Assembly (NCBI GenBank): GCA_905194675.1
Contig: CAJJTG010000011.1
Coordinates: 1 to 54,428, forward strand
Source of the DNA: an uncultured Collinsella sp.
GTDB lineage: Bacteria > Actinomycetota > Coriobacteriia > Coriobacteriales > Coriobacteriaceae
Length of the DNA stretch: 54,428 nucleotides
Direction of reading: 5' to 3'
In this document: in pieces, positions 17,076 to 24,847 of the stretch
Numbering within the stretch: the stretch's first letter is position 1
Layout: each line of letters starts with the position of its first letter
Notes under the pieces: model-generated
Database searches by the model: none
Told to the model about the DNA's origin: nothing
The model's input: only the letters and a program-made list of their open reading frames with translations
Program-made: the position numbers and the translations under genes

Positions 17076-18364
17076 TGGCCCGTTTCCCCCTTGTTCCCAC
17101 GGCACCCGAGCCCGAGCGTGCCATTTTAGTTGGTGTTGAGTGGTGCGACAATGCATGGCCGCTCGATCGCTCGCTTGATGAGCTGGAGCGTCTTGCCCAC
17201 ACAGCTGGTGCCCAGTGCGTGGCACGCTTGTCGCAGCGTTTGGTAAAGCCGTATCCTAAATCGTTTATCGGTTCCGGTAAGGTTGAAGAGCTGTGCGGCC
17301 TGGTGCATCGCATGGATGCCGATGTCGTTATTTTTGACGACGACCTGACCCCCTCGCAGCAATCCTATTTGGAGAAAGCCGTGGGCGAGCCGGTAAAGAT
17401 TATCGATCGTACAGCACTGATCCTAGATATCTTTGGCCTGCATGCTCAGACGCGTGAGGGACGCCTGCAGGTACAGCTGGCACAGCTTCAATATTTGTTG
17501 CCTCGCCTGCGTGGCATGTGGAGCCATCTCGCCAAGGAGCAGACGCGCGGCGGCATCGGCTCACGTTTTGGTCAGGGCGAAAGTCAGCTCGAGGTCGACC
17601 GTCGCCTCATTCGTAATAAGATCGCTGCGCTTCGTCGTGAGCTCAAGCAGGTTGAACAGCGTCGCGATGTTCAATCCAAGAACCGCATTGAGTCACCGGC
17701 GTTTCGCGTCGCGTTAGCCGGTTATACCAATGCCGGTAAATCGACGTTGCTCAATCGTCTGACCGGCTCTACGGTACTTTCGCAGGACAAGCTGTTTGCT
17801 ACGCTCGACCCGACGACGCGTTCGTATCGCCTGCCCGGCGGTCGCGGCATGACGATTACCGATACCGTCGGCTTTATTCAAAAGCTGCCCCATGGTCTGG
17901 TCGATGCCTTTAAATCGACGCTGTCCGAGGTTTTGGGTGCCGATCTAATTCTCAAAGTCGTAGATGCGTCTGACGAGGACTATGAGCGGCAGCTGGAGGC
18001 TGTCGACCGCGTGCTTGATGAGATCGGCGCCGGAGAGCGTTTAACGCTGACCGTATTCAATAAAATCGATCTTCTCGATAGCGTTGATCGATTGAGTTTC
18101 CGTCGTCGCTATCCGGAAGCCGTTCTGTTCTCGGCCCAAACGGGCGAGGGGCTCGACGATCTCGTTGATCGCATTGCTCGCGAGGCAGCTGCCACCGATG
18201 TGTTGCTTTCCGCTGATATTCCGTATCGCGAGGGCGCTCTCATCACGCTGGTGCATGAGCAGGGAACCCTTCTGCATGAGGAATATCTCGAGGACGGTGT
18301 TCGCATTGTGGCGAAGTTGCCGGCTCGTATTGCACCGCGGCTCGAGCGTTATCGCACCGAGTAG
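17075..18364 (+). CDS. hflX: GTPase HflX
   Basis: Ribosome-associated GTPase (429 aa) that rescues or splits stalled 70S ribosomes. The N-terminal HflX domain includes LQYLLPRLRGMW and a Gly-rich GGIGSRFGQGES. The G domain has G1 GYTNAGKST, G3 DTVGFIQKLPH and G4 FNKIDL. The miaA-hflX linkage is conserved across distant bacteria. Its 3' end overlaps the convergent acyltransferase gene by 16 bases. Confidence 0.95.
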   Translation: MARFPLVPTAPEPERAILVGVEWCDNAWPLDRSLDELERLAHTAGAQCVARLSQRLVKPYPKSFIGSGKVEELCGLVHRMDADVVIFDDDLTPSQQSYLEKAVGEPVKIIDRTALILDIFGLHAQTREGRLQVQLAQLQYLLPRLRGMWSHLAKEQTRGGIGSRFGQGESQLEVDRRLIRNKIAALRRELKQVEQRRDVQSKNRIESPAFRVALAGYTNAGKSTLLNRLTGSTVLSQDKLFATLDPTTRSYRLPGGRGMTITDTVGFIQKLPHGLVDAFKSTLSEVLGADLILKVVDASDEDYERQLEAVDRVLDEIGAGERLTLTVFNKIDLLDSVDRLSFRRRYPEAVLFSAQTGEGLDDLVDRIAREAAATDVLLSADIPYREGALITLVHEQGTLLHEEYLEDGVRIVAKLPARIAPRLERYRTE

Positions 18365-19053
18365 ACGAGCTCCAAAATGCCCAGAATGATGGGCTGATGC
18401 AGCAGATAAAAGGGGAGTGCGTGACGTCCAAGGCCGGCGAGCACCGGCAGGGGGTTGGCGTAGGCCCAGCTGGGGACGGTCTTATCGATTCCCTGCGCTA
18501 TGTGTGCGGCGAAGTATCCTGCAAGATACATAAAGATAAACGGGATGATAGGGTAGTAATCACCTGAGACAAACCCAGGGCTCGGAAATCCCAGCCACGC
18601 CAGGTAGGGGACAGGGTAGATCGTTTTGGGGATGCTCCAGGTGAGGGCGAACAACACAAGGCATAGGGGCATGCCCCATCTCGCCGTTATCTTCTTAAGG
18701 ACGGGATCGGTCAACGCCACGATGCCGGTGCATGCGGCCATGCAGTAGATGATGCCAAAATTAACCGAATCGTCGAATGAGACAAGTGTTGTTGCCAACC
18801 AGACAACGAGTGCTGCTAAGGCGTATTTGGCGGCACGTTTGATATTGTTGCGCGAAAGAGTGCACATCCAACCCGCGATAAACAAAAATACCCAGCTGAT
18901 GCTGGCGCGCCAGACGTCTTGAAAGACAGTCTGGGTAAACCAAGGCATATCCCAGCCGTACAGGTAGGCGAGATCATAGCAAGCGTGAAAACCTGCCATA
19001 GAAATCATCGTAAACCCGCGGACGGTATCAAAGATGGTTATGCGTTTTTGCAT
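18349..19053 (-). CDS. DUF1624-type membrane acyltransferase-like protein
   Basis: Polytopic membrane protein (234 aa) with about seven hydrophobic segments. It resembles the DUF1624 / heparan-alpha-glucosaminide N-acetyltransferase catalytic family: the start RITIFDTVRGFTMISMAGFH and the late GRHALPFYLLHQPI are characteristic. It probably modifies a surface polymer, but the substrate cannot be inferred. Its ATG overlaps the lexA stop by one base, so it is likely co-transcribed with lexA and may be SOS-influenced. It overlaps hflX tail to tail. Confidence 0.78.
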   Translation of the reverse strand: MQKRITIFDTVRGFTMISMAGFHACYDLAYLYGWDMPWFTQTVFQDVWRASISWVFLFIAGWMCTLSRNNIKRAAKYALAALVVWLATTLVSFDDSVNFGIIYCMAACTGIVALTDPVLKKITARWGMPLCLVLFALTWSIPKTIYPVPYLAWLGFPSPGFVSGDYYPIIPFIFMYLAGYFAAHIAQGIDKTVPSWAYANPLPVLAGLGRHALPFYLLHQPIILGILELVYSVR

Positions 19054-19697
19054 TACGAGAACCGGCGCATCAAGCCGACGACTTTGCCCAGGATAACGGG
19101 ATTCGTTGCATAGATAGGTTCCATGGTGTCGTTCTCGGGCTGCAAGCGCACACGCCCCTGCTCCTTGTAGAACGTCTTGACGGTCGCCGAACCATCAATC
19201 ATGGCCACGACAATTTCGCCGTTCATGGCACTCTTTTGTTCACGGACGATGATGTAATCGCCATTGAAGATGCCGACATTGATCATTGAGCTCCCATGCA
19301 CCTCAAGGATAAAGGAACCCTGATCAGTGGCGATTTCGGTCGGGATAGTAAACGTGTCTTCGATATTCTGCTCGGCCAGAATGGGAATCCCAGCCGCGAC
19401 GCGACCAACGAGCGGTAGCGAGACCGTTCCGCGAGGTGCGGTGGGCTCGTCAGATTTGGAAATTGAGACAGAGGAACCATCCTCGTTAAAGAGTTCCAGG
19501 GCGCGCGGCTTGGTGGCATCGCGCTTGAGTAGCCCGCGCGCCTCCAGGGCAGAGAGATGGGCGTGCACGGTGCTGGGGGAGGAAAGGCCCACGGCAGAAG
19601 CCATCTCGCGCACGCTGGGCGGATAACCCTTCTCCTGCTGATATTCCTTGATGAAGTCGTAAATTTGCTGCTGACGCTTGGTAATTTTGCGAGCCAT
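19053..19697 (-). CDS. lexA: SOS repressor LexA
   Basis: LexA repressor-protease (214 aa). The N-terminal winged HTH (1-65, with PPSVREMASAVGLSSPSTVH) binds SOS boxes. The self-cleavage site is Ala102-Gly103 in RVAAGIP; the catalytic dyad is Ser137 (GSSM) and Lys174 (TVKTF). The start at 19697 follows GAGAGGAT on the minus strand; an open frame reaching 19802 would run through the operator array and is rejected. Three LexA boxes upstream imply autoregulation. Confidence 0.97.
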   Translation of the reverse strand: MARKITKRQQQIYDFIKEYQQEKGYPPSVREMASAVGLSSPSTVHAHLSALEARGLLKRDATKPRALELFNEDGSSVSISKSDEPTAPRGTVSLPLVGRVAAGIPILAEQNIEDTFTIPTEIATDQGSFILEVHGSSMINVGIFNGDYIIVREQKSAMNGEIVVAMIDGSATVKTFYKEQGRVRLQPENDTMEPIYATNPVILGKVVGLMRRFS

Positions 19698-19720
19698 CAG
19701 GGCATCCTCTCTACCCATGT

Positions 19721-19790
19721 CAAACAAATGTTCGAATTTTGCTTGACAGGAACAACTGTTCGAAGATAATAATAACCGAACATTCGTTCT
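19721..19790. promoter_or_regulatory. Triple LexA-box operator between lexA and LysM gene
   Basis: Three sites match CGAAC-N4-GTTCG with one mismatch each: CAAACAAATGTTCG (19721-19734), GGAACAACTGTTCG (19749-19762) and CGAACATTCGTTCT (19777-19790). Their centres are 28 bases apart twice over. The middle box fills the spacer of the plus-strand promoter and the third covers its likely start site. Confidence 0.88.
19743..19770 (+). promoter_or_regulatory. Promoter of LysM gene
   Basis: TTGACA at 19743-19748 and GATAAT at 19765-19770, spacer 16 bases. The spacer holds LexA box 2, so LexA should block it directly. A lexA promoter on the other strand is expected in the same segment, but no hexamer pair stands out. 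Confidence 0.65.
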
Positions 19791-19857
19791 CGCGCTAGAC
19801 ATTTTTGTCCGCGCGGCTTGATAAAACTGTTCTCAGCAAAACACGCGAGAGGAGAAC

Positions 19858-20310
19858 ATGATGAACGCAACGAATATGGTTCAGGGAAACCTCGCCCTTA
19901 AGCTCGAGACGCCTGCAGAACCCACTTTTACGGTTGTTCAGGGTGGCCGCTCCGGCTTTCAGCCTTTGACCGTACAGCCTGCGCGCAATCAGCAGGCTGT
20001 AGTCGCGCCGGCCCGCGTTGCCCTCAAGGTTCCGACGATTGTTGCCGTCGCCGTTGCGTTTACGCTCTTCTTTGCCCTCGCTACGTCGGTCTTTAGCGCT
20101 CGTCACGCCGCGTATGCCGAGTCCGTTTCCAACGTTACCTACGAGACTGTTCGCGTTCAGCCTGGCGATTCTCTTTGGTCGCTTGCCGAGGAATATCCAA
20201 TCGAAGGCCTTTCCACGCAAGAGACTTCCGACATGATCCGTAACGTCAATCATCTGGAGCATGGTTCGCTCGCCGCCGGTGCGCATCTTAAGGTTCCTGC
20301 TTGTTCGTAA
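19858..20310 (+). CDS. LysM membrane protein, YneA/DivS-type SOS division inhibitor
   Basis: Protein of 150 residues: a cytoplasmic N-terminus (1-57), one transmembrane helix (about 58-80), and an extracytoplasmic LysM domain (about 96-147: TVRVQPGDSLWSLAEEY to HLKVP). This is the architecture of B. subtilis YneA and mycobacterial Rv2719c, SOS-induced cell-division suppressors that are also divergent from lexA. Function is inferred from architecture, the divergent position and the LexA boxes in its promoter. GAGAGGAG precedes the ATG. nrdR follows after 51 bases. Confidence 0.85.
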   Translation: MMNATNMVQGNLALKLETPAEPTFTVVQGGRSGFQPLTVQPARNQQAVVAPARVALKVPTIVAVAVAFTLFFALATSVFSARHAAYAESVSNVTYETVRVQPGDSLWSLAEEYPIEGLSTQETSDMIRNVNHLEHGSLAAGAHLKVPACS

Positions 20311-20323
20311 TCATTATCGCGCT

Positions 20324-20367
20324 GCGCATGGTACCCTTGTTATCGTTTAAGAGGAGGTACCATGCGC
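20324..20367 (+). promoter_or_regulatory. Hairpin covering nrdR start codon
   Basis: Twelve-base arms GCGCATGGTACC (20324-20335) and GGTACCATGCGC (20356-20367) are perfectly complementary around a 20-base loop. The nrdR ATG (20362-20364) is inside the right arm. The Shine-Dalgarno AAGAGGAGG lies at the loop/stem boundary. In RNA this would hide the start codon. Confidence 0.7.
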
Positions 20368-20805
20368 TGTCCCAAATGCGGCAAGGCACATACCCGCGTC
20401 GTTGATTCCCGTATGCAGGAGTCAAATAACACCATTAAGCGCCGTCGCGAATGTTGTTCGTGTAACTACCGCTTTACAACGTTCGAGCGATGCGAAGACC
20501 CAATCGAGGTCATTAAGTCGGACGGAACTAAGCAGCGGTTCGATCGCAATAAGCTGCTGGTCGGATTGATGCGCGCCACGATCAAGCGAGATATCGATAC
20601 TAAAAAGCTCAATGAGATCATTGACGATATAGAGGTCGAGCTTCGCTCCCGTACACTCACAGCCGTTACGTCTCATGAGCTGGGCGATATGGTTCTTAAA
20701 CGGTTGGCTAAGATCGATAAAGTGGCCTACATCCGCTTTGCCTCGGTCTACCGCGATTTCAAAGACGTCGATGAGTTTCTGCAAGAGCTCGACAAGCTAA
20801 GGTGA
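20362..20805 (+). CDS. nrdR: Transcriptional repressor NrdR
   Basis: Full-length NrdR (147 aa), the (d)ATP-sensing repressor of ribonucleotide reductase genes. The N-terminal zinc ribbon has CPKC (3-6) and CCSC (31-34). The ATP-cone domain follows (about 49-139), with KSDGTKQRFDRNKL near its start. It lies between the SOS LysM gene and dut, so control of dNTP synthesis is linked to DNA-damage functions. lexA-LysM-nrdR is a known actinobacterial arrangement. Translation may be limited by the hairpin at 20324-20367. Confidence 0.96.
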   Translation: MRCPKCGKAHTRVVDSRMQESNNTIKRRRECCSCNYRFTTFERCEDPIEVIKSDGTKQRFDRNKLLVGLMRATIKRDIDTKKLNEIIDDIEVELRSRTLTAVTSHELGDMVLKRLAKIDKVAYIRFASVYRDFKDVDEFLQELDKLR

Positions 20806-20809
20806 TTTC

Positions 20810-21253
20810 ATGTCCAACATTACCGTCAACGTAAAGCGTCTCGACTCCACTGTCGAGCTTCCCAAATACGCCCATCCCACCGATGCCGGCTTGGACTTGC
20901 GCTCCAATGAGGATTGCGTCTTGAAGCCCTTCGAACGCCGTCTGGTCTCTACTGGGCTTGCCATCGCCCTGCCCGATGGCTACGCCGGCTTCGTCCAGCC
21001 CCGCAGCGGCTTGGCCATCAAGCAGGGCCTGTCTATAGTCAACACGCCGGGCCTCATTGACGCCCACTACCGAGGAGAACTCAAGGTTATCCTCATCAAC
21101 CTGGATCCCACCAACGACATCCAAATCAACAAAGGCGACCGCATAGCTCAACTCGTCATTCAAGAAGTCCCCACGGTCAACCTCATAGAAGTAGAAGAAC
21201 TAGACATAACCGACCGAGGCAACGGAGGCTTCGGATCCAGCGGCGTCGCCTAG
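20810..21253 (+). CDS. dut: dUTP diphosphatase
   Basis: Trimeric dUTPase (147 aa) that hydrolyses dUTP to dUMP, keeping uracil out of DNA. The five family motifs are visible: DAGLDL, PRSGLA, the GLIDAHYRGE segment with the catalytic Asp, RIAQLV, and the C-terminal P-loop-like RGNGGFGSSG. The gene starts four bases after the nrdR stop. The last 40 or so codons use ATA, CTA, GTA, GGA and GAA much more than neighbouring genes. Confidence 0.96.
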   Translation: MSNITVNVKRLDSTVELPKYAHPTDAGLDLRSNEDCVLKPFERRLVSTGLAIALPDGYAGFVQPRSGLAIKQGLSIVNTPGLIDAHYRGELKVILINLDPTNDIQINKGDRIAQLVIQEVPTVNLIEVEELDITDRGNGGFGSSGVA

Positions 21254-21263
21254 GGCGCTCGTA

Positions 21264-21375
21264 TCCCTCCCGCCCGGGGCTTACCTATATCATTCCATGC
21301 TCAAACATTCTCGCTTCGCTTCGCTCGCTGCGAAACTGCGCGTGGAACGATATGTGTGAGAGGCGGGCGGGCGGC
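21264..21375. repeat. Palindromic element, copy 1
   Basis: Inner arms ATATCATTCCA (21287-21297) and TGGAACGATAT (21343-21353), one mismatch. Outside them are further partly complementary C-rich/G-rich arms (CCCGCCCG near 21269, CGGGCGGG near 21363). The 45-base core (21298-21342) matches, in reverse complement, the core of copy 2, except for nine extra bases TCGCTCGCT. It starts about ten bases after the dut stop and could act as its terminator. Confidence 0.75.
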
Positions 21376-21406
21376 TACTCGCTTGAAAAATAAAAGCCTT
21401 TCTTTC

Positions 21407-21457
21407 TAGTAAGCCGATGCGATAAAGGGACACCTCCTTTCTCGCATCGGCTTACTA
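21407..21457. repeat. 16-bp perfect inverted repeat (hairpin)
   Basis: Arms at 21407-21422 and 21442-21457 are perfectly complementary (TAGTAAGCCGATGCGA and its complement). An inner AAAGG/CCTTT extends the stem across a small bulge. Flanks contain T- and A-rich bases on both sides, so it may be a bidirectional terminator. Confidence 0.7.
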
Positions 21458-21533
21458 TATTCATATTTTCTGATTTCGCCTTTGCAGGTTCTAGTGGTGG
21501 GGAATCTGGTAAAGCTGCTAGTACGTTAACGCA

Positions 21534-21637
21534 GCTTACCTGTGGGAGGCCCCTATATATCGTCCCGCGCGCAGTTTCGCAGCGAAGCGAGAATGTTTGA
21601 GCACGGGATGATATATAGGGGCCTCCCACAGGTAAGC
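21534..21637. repeat. Palindromic element, copy 2 (34-bp arms)
   Basis: Arms 21534-21567 and 21604-21637 are complementary with a single mismatch over 34 bases, beginning GCTTACCTGTGGGAGG. The 36-base core (21568-21603) is the reverse complement of the copy 1 core. It ends 13 bases from the stop of the minus-strand glycosyltransferase gene. It looks like a non-coding mobile or REP/BIME-type element. Confidence 0.85.
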
Positions 21638-21650
21638 GGACATTAAGACG

Positions 21651-22952
21651 CTACCTGATATGCGCAGGTTTTTCGCCCCAGTAGAAGCGGCAGAAGGCTC
21701 GTTTGCGCTTTTGGGGTTTGCCTACGAGCTCCATGGTTGCGATGGCTATGTCTTCGGCTGCGTGGGGGCGGCGTAGTACTTCGCCGTTGATGAGCAGTGC
21801 CTTGAGCGACTCAGGATGATCGTGGAGATGACGCAACGTCACGATGAGCTCTCGTGCGGTGGTGACATGCATGCTGGCGCCCATGCCGGTGAGCATGGTG
21901 GTGTTGGCCTTTTCCTGGCCATAGGACTTGCCCAGCAGGATCATCGGCAGGTGTGCGCACAGGCATTCGGTGACGGTGAGTCCGCCCGATTTGAGAATTG
22001 CCAGGTCGCAGCCGTGCATAAGCGCTGCCATATCATCGACATAGTCCAGAACCGTGACGTTTTCGAGCTTCATGGCATCGAAGAGCGTCTTGAGACGGGC
22101 GGCGTATTCCTTATCCTTGCCCGGCAAAAAGACAAAGTGCATGTCTTCGAAGCTGCGTAGGAAGGGGAGGGTGCGGTCCATCTCCGCGCGAAAGCGAACG
22201 TACGGTTGAGGCAAGCTGGCACCGGCCATTACCAGCACGACGGTCTTGTCGGTGGGGAGGTTGAACTTAGCTAGCTCTTCCTCGCGATCGTAATCCGTGT
22301 CGAATCCGGCGCGAATGGGAATGCCGGTAATGCGAATCTTTGTTTCGAGCACCTTGCGCGGACGCAGCGTTTCGGCCATAAATTCGTTGGCAACACAGAA
22401 TAAATCGGTGTCCTTGTGGGGCCACCATCCCTCGACTTCGTAGTCGGTCGGTACGCAGATGACCGGATAATCGATACCCGTAATTACGCGGGCGCCCACG
22501 GCAACATTGGCTGCCGTGATGTGCGTTGCAACCACGGCTATGGGCCTGCGGCTACGAATATATTCGTTGAAGGCGGGGAACATAATTCGCGACCATGCCG
22601 TTCCGCCACCCCAGAGAAGATGTCCCGTAAGCGTATATCGCCAGGTCAGGTCGTAAATGGGGCGTGTGGCTCCCGTAAAAGAAGCCGCGGTCTTATTGCC
22701 GTCGAATTTAATACGTCCAAAATCAAGGATATCGAGCACTTCAATCTTAATATCCTCGGGGATGCCATTGGTGCCGCGGATGAGGTCGAATGCCTGCGCA
22801 ATCGCATTTGCGGCGGCCTTGTGGCCCGAGCCAACGGAGGCGTGCACGATGGTCACGAGAGGTTTTTGTTGAGCCAGGAGCGTGGTTTGCTCCGATTGGG
22901 GAGTGCTGTGCGTGAGCAGGGGAGCGTCGTCACTCGTCTGCGCCTGGTCCAT
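21651..22952 (-). CDS. MGDG-synthase-type glycosyltransferase (GT28-like)
   Basis: Glycosyltransferase of 433 residues related to monogalactosyldiacylglycerol synthase, UgtP and MurG. The N-terminal VTIVHASVGSGHKAAANAIA is the characteristic glycine-rich start of the MGDG_synth domain. The C-terminal half carries the sugar-nucleotide site with KSGGLTVTECLCAHLPMIL. It probably glycosylates diacylglycerol at the cytoplasmic membrane face; the donor sugar is unknown. ATG 22952 is chosen because AAGGGG lies eight bases upstream; a frame extending to 22991 is possible. The basic C-terminus (KPQKRKRAF) may bind membrane. Confidence 0.87.
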   Translation of the reverse strand: MDQAQTSDDAPLLTHSTPQSEQTTLLAQQKPLVTIVHASVGSGHKAAANAIAQAFDLIRGTNGIPEDIKIEVLDILDFGRIKFDGNKTAASFTGATRPIYDLTWRYTLTGHLLWGGGTAWSRIMFPAFNEYIRSRRPIAVVATHITAANVAVGARVITGIDYPVICVPTDYEVEGWWPHKDTDLFCVANEFMAETLRPRKVLETKIRITGIPIRAGFDTDYDREEELAKFNLPTDKTVVLVMAGASLPQPYVRFRAEMDRTLPFLRSFEDMHFVFLPGKDKEYAARLKTLFDAMKLENVTVLDYVDDMAALMHGCDLAILKSGGLTVTECLCAHLPMILLGKSYGQEKANTTMLTGMGASMHVTTARELIVTLRHLHDHPESLKALLINGEVLRRPHAAEDIAIATMELVGKPQKRKRAFCRFYWGEKPAHIR

Positions 22953-23070
22953 CGATAACACCCCTTCAGCTTTGTAATACGGATTTATCATTGTAGTGCA
23001 TGAGTGTCACGTTCACGTAAATTTGGGTATGAGCGCAAAGAACGACAACGTTTCGACGAAAGGACGCTTC

Positions 23071-24009
23071 ATGACTACCGATAAGCCGATCGATGTTGCG
23101 ATTATCGGTGGCGGCCCCGCGGGCTATGCTGCCGCCATTTATGCTGCGCGTGCCAACCTGACGACGACCGTGATTGAGCAGGGCATGTCGGGAGGGCAGA
23201 TCGCCACAACCAATGAGGTCGAGAACTATCCGGGTTTCCCGCTCCTGAGTGGCGCCGAACTCGGCGAGCGTTTTCAGCAGCATGCAGAGGGCCTGGGAGC
23301 ACAGGTTACATGGAGCATGGTTACGGGTATCGATTACGATGCCGATGCAGCGTTGTTTACGGTGCATCACGATATGGGCGATACGCTGGCCTCGAGCGTT
23401 ATCGCTTGCATGGGTGCCACGCCGCGTCCGGCAGGTTTCGCAGGCGAGGATACGTATCGCGGTCGTGGCGTTTCATATTGCGCGACATGTGACGGCATGT
23501 TTTTCCGCGGCAAGCAGGTTTTTGTAATCGGTGGTGGCAATTCGGCATGCGAAGAGGCTCTGTTCCTGTCCGACATTGCCAACAGTGTGACCATCGTGCT
23601 GCGCCGCGACCAGTTCCGTGCGCCCGATGGTGTTGTTCAGAAAGTACTCGCAAAGGACAATATTACAGTTAGGTACCAAACTAGTATTGTGGAGCTATCG
23701 GGCGAAGCCATGCCAACGACGATTACCTTTAAGGACAATGCATCCGGCGAGACTCATACCGAGTCATTTGAGCCCGGCTCGTTTGGCATCTTTGTCTTTA
23801 CCGGAACGCAGCCCCATACCGAGCTTGTTGAGCATCTAGTCGATCTGGCGCCTGATGGCGGCATTCTGACTGATGAATCCATGGCGACCCGCACGCCAGG
23901 TCTATTTGCCGCTGGCGATATCCGTTCCAAACGTTTACGCCAGGTTGTGACCGCTGTTTCGGACGGAGCCATAGCAGCAACGAGCGCATACGCGTTTCTC
24001 CGTGGATAA
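23071..24009 (+). CDS. trxB: Thioredoxin reductase
   Basis: FAD/NADPH-dependent thioredoxin reductase (312 aa). The FAD-binding GGGPAGYAAAIYAARA is near the N-terminus. The redox-active CATC is at residues 137-140. The NAD(P) site is GGGNSACEEAL, followed by LRRDQFRA, whose basic residues favour NADPH. The C-terminal FAD motif is TRTPGLFAAGDIR. The start is ATG 23071 after GAAAGGAC; upstream in-frame ATGs lack a ribosome-binding site. No thioredoxin gene lies in the window. Confidence 0.95.
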   Translation: MTTDKPIDVAIIGGGPAGYAAAIYAARANLTTTVIEQGMSGGQIATTNEVENYPGFPLLSGAELGERFQQHAEGLGAQVTWSMVTGIDYDADAALFTVHHDMGDTLASSVIACMGATPRPAGFAGEDTYRGRGVSYCATCDGMFFRGKQVFVIGGGNSACEEALFLSDIANSVTIVLRRDQFRAPDGVVQKVLAKDNITVRYQTSIVELSGEAMPTTITFKDNASGETHTESFEPGSFGIFVFTGTQPHTELVEHLVDLAPDGGILTDESMATRTPGLFAAGDIRSKRLRQVVTAVSDGAIAATSAYAFLRG

Positions 24010-24162
24010 GTACGATAATATATCTTATGTAAGGTTGTTATCAATTTGCTAAATGGCGGGATGATGCATCGGTGCACTGTCCCGTCAATTTTCTTGCCGG
24101 CTATGTGGTATGCAAAACTAGATAACGTAGAATACAATATAGAAAATGAACGGAGGACCTTT

Positions 24163-24774
24163 ATGAATCACGTTAAACACGTTATTCCGATGTCTGATTC
24201 GTCGGTCAGCATTAAGCCTGAGGATATTCAGCCCACCGTGCTGCCCGATGCATTTATTCAGTCCGATATCGTGTGCAAACTCAATACGTTGAGTCTGCCG
24301 CGCTATGACCAGTTGCCCAATGTGACGCTCTATCGCGACCAGGTCATTGAGTATGTCGCGCTGTGGATGGAGCCACTGTCCATCTGCGTTGAGCACCCTG
24401 TCATTACGCCGTCGATGATCAATAACTACGTGAAGGTCGGCCTGGTGCCTGCTCCGGTCAAAAAGCAATATGGTCGCGAGCAGATTGCCCGCCTGATCGC
24501 TATCTGCATCTTTAAGCAGGTGCTACCTATTGCTGCGGTACAGGCACTCTTTAACATTCAGCGATTGAGCTATGATGCCCCGACGGCCTTCGACTATGTG
24601 GTTGATCAGCTCGAGGCATCGATTCGTTCGGTGTTTGCCGTCGAGCAGACGCCGGTTCCCGATACGGCGCATCAGGTAACGCGTGAGTCGCTGCTTGTGC
24701 GCAGCGCGGTTTCATCCTTTGTTTCGAAGGCTTACTTGATGAGCTATCTCAAGTTCAACGGATTTAATAGCTAG
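24163..24774 (+). CDS. DUF1836 domain protein
   Basis: Protein of 203 residues with the DUF1836 domain (about 90-200), whose MerR-like reading head is suggested by TPSMINNYVKVGLVPAPVKK followed by YGREQIARLIAICIFKQVL. Probably a DNA-binding regulator, but no target is known. ATG 24163 follows CGGAGGA; upstream starts from 24046 would cross A+T-rich promoter-like sequence (TAGAATACAAT at 24128-24138) and are rejected. A strong terminator follows. Confidence 0.85.
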   Translation: MNHVKHVIPMSDSSVSIKPEDIQPTVLPDAFIQSDIVCKLNTLSLPRYDQLPNVTLYRDQVIEYVALWMEPLSICVEHPVITPSMINNYVKVGLVPAPVKKQYGREQIARLIAICIFKQVLPIAAVQALFNIQRLSYDAPTAFDYVVDQLEASIRSVFAVEQTPVPDTAHQVTRESLLVRSAVSSFVSKAYLMSYLKFNGFNS

Positions 24775-24788
24775 CCGACGTATAAAAC

Positions 24789-24834
24789 GGGCGGGACAAA
24801 GAGCCATCTGTCGCTTTGTCCCGCCCATATTTTT
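24789..24834. terminator. Bidirectional terminator
   Basis: A perfect 13-bp stem GGGCGGGACAAAG (24789-24801) / CTTTGTCCCGCCC (24814-24826) is followed by ATATTTTT on the plus strand. On the minus strand the stem is followed by GTTTTATA. It should stop both the DUF1836 and the convergent degV transcripts. Confidence 0.9.
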
Positions 24835-24847
24835 GCTTGGTTGGACT

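Larger units (their letters stand above)
21254..21650. other. Convergent intergenic region packed with palindromes
   Basis: A 397-base gap between the convergent ends of dut and the glycosyltransferase gene, without a credible gene. It holds palindromic copies near 21264-21375 and 21534-21637 plus a hairpin at 21407-21457, each entered separately. Segment 21458-21533 shows nothing. Confidence 0.8.

Noticed and set aside
19719..19725. TTGACA on the minus strand just before lexA as a -35 element
   Set aside because: A -10 at normal spacing would fall over the lexA start codon, leaving no leader.
19698..19802. Extended lexA N-terminus
   Set aside because: It would translate through the operator array; the proper ribosome-binding site precedes 19697.
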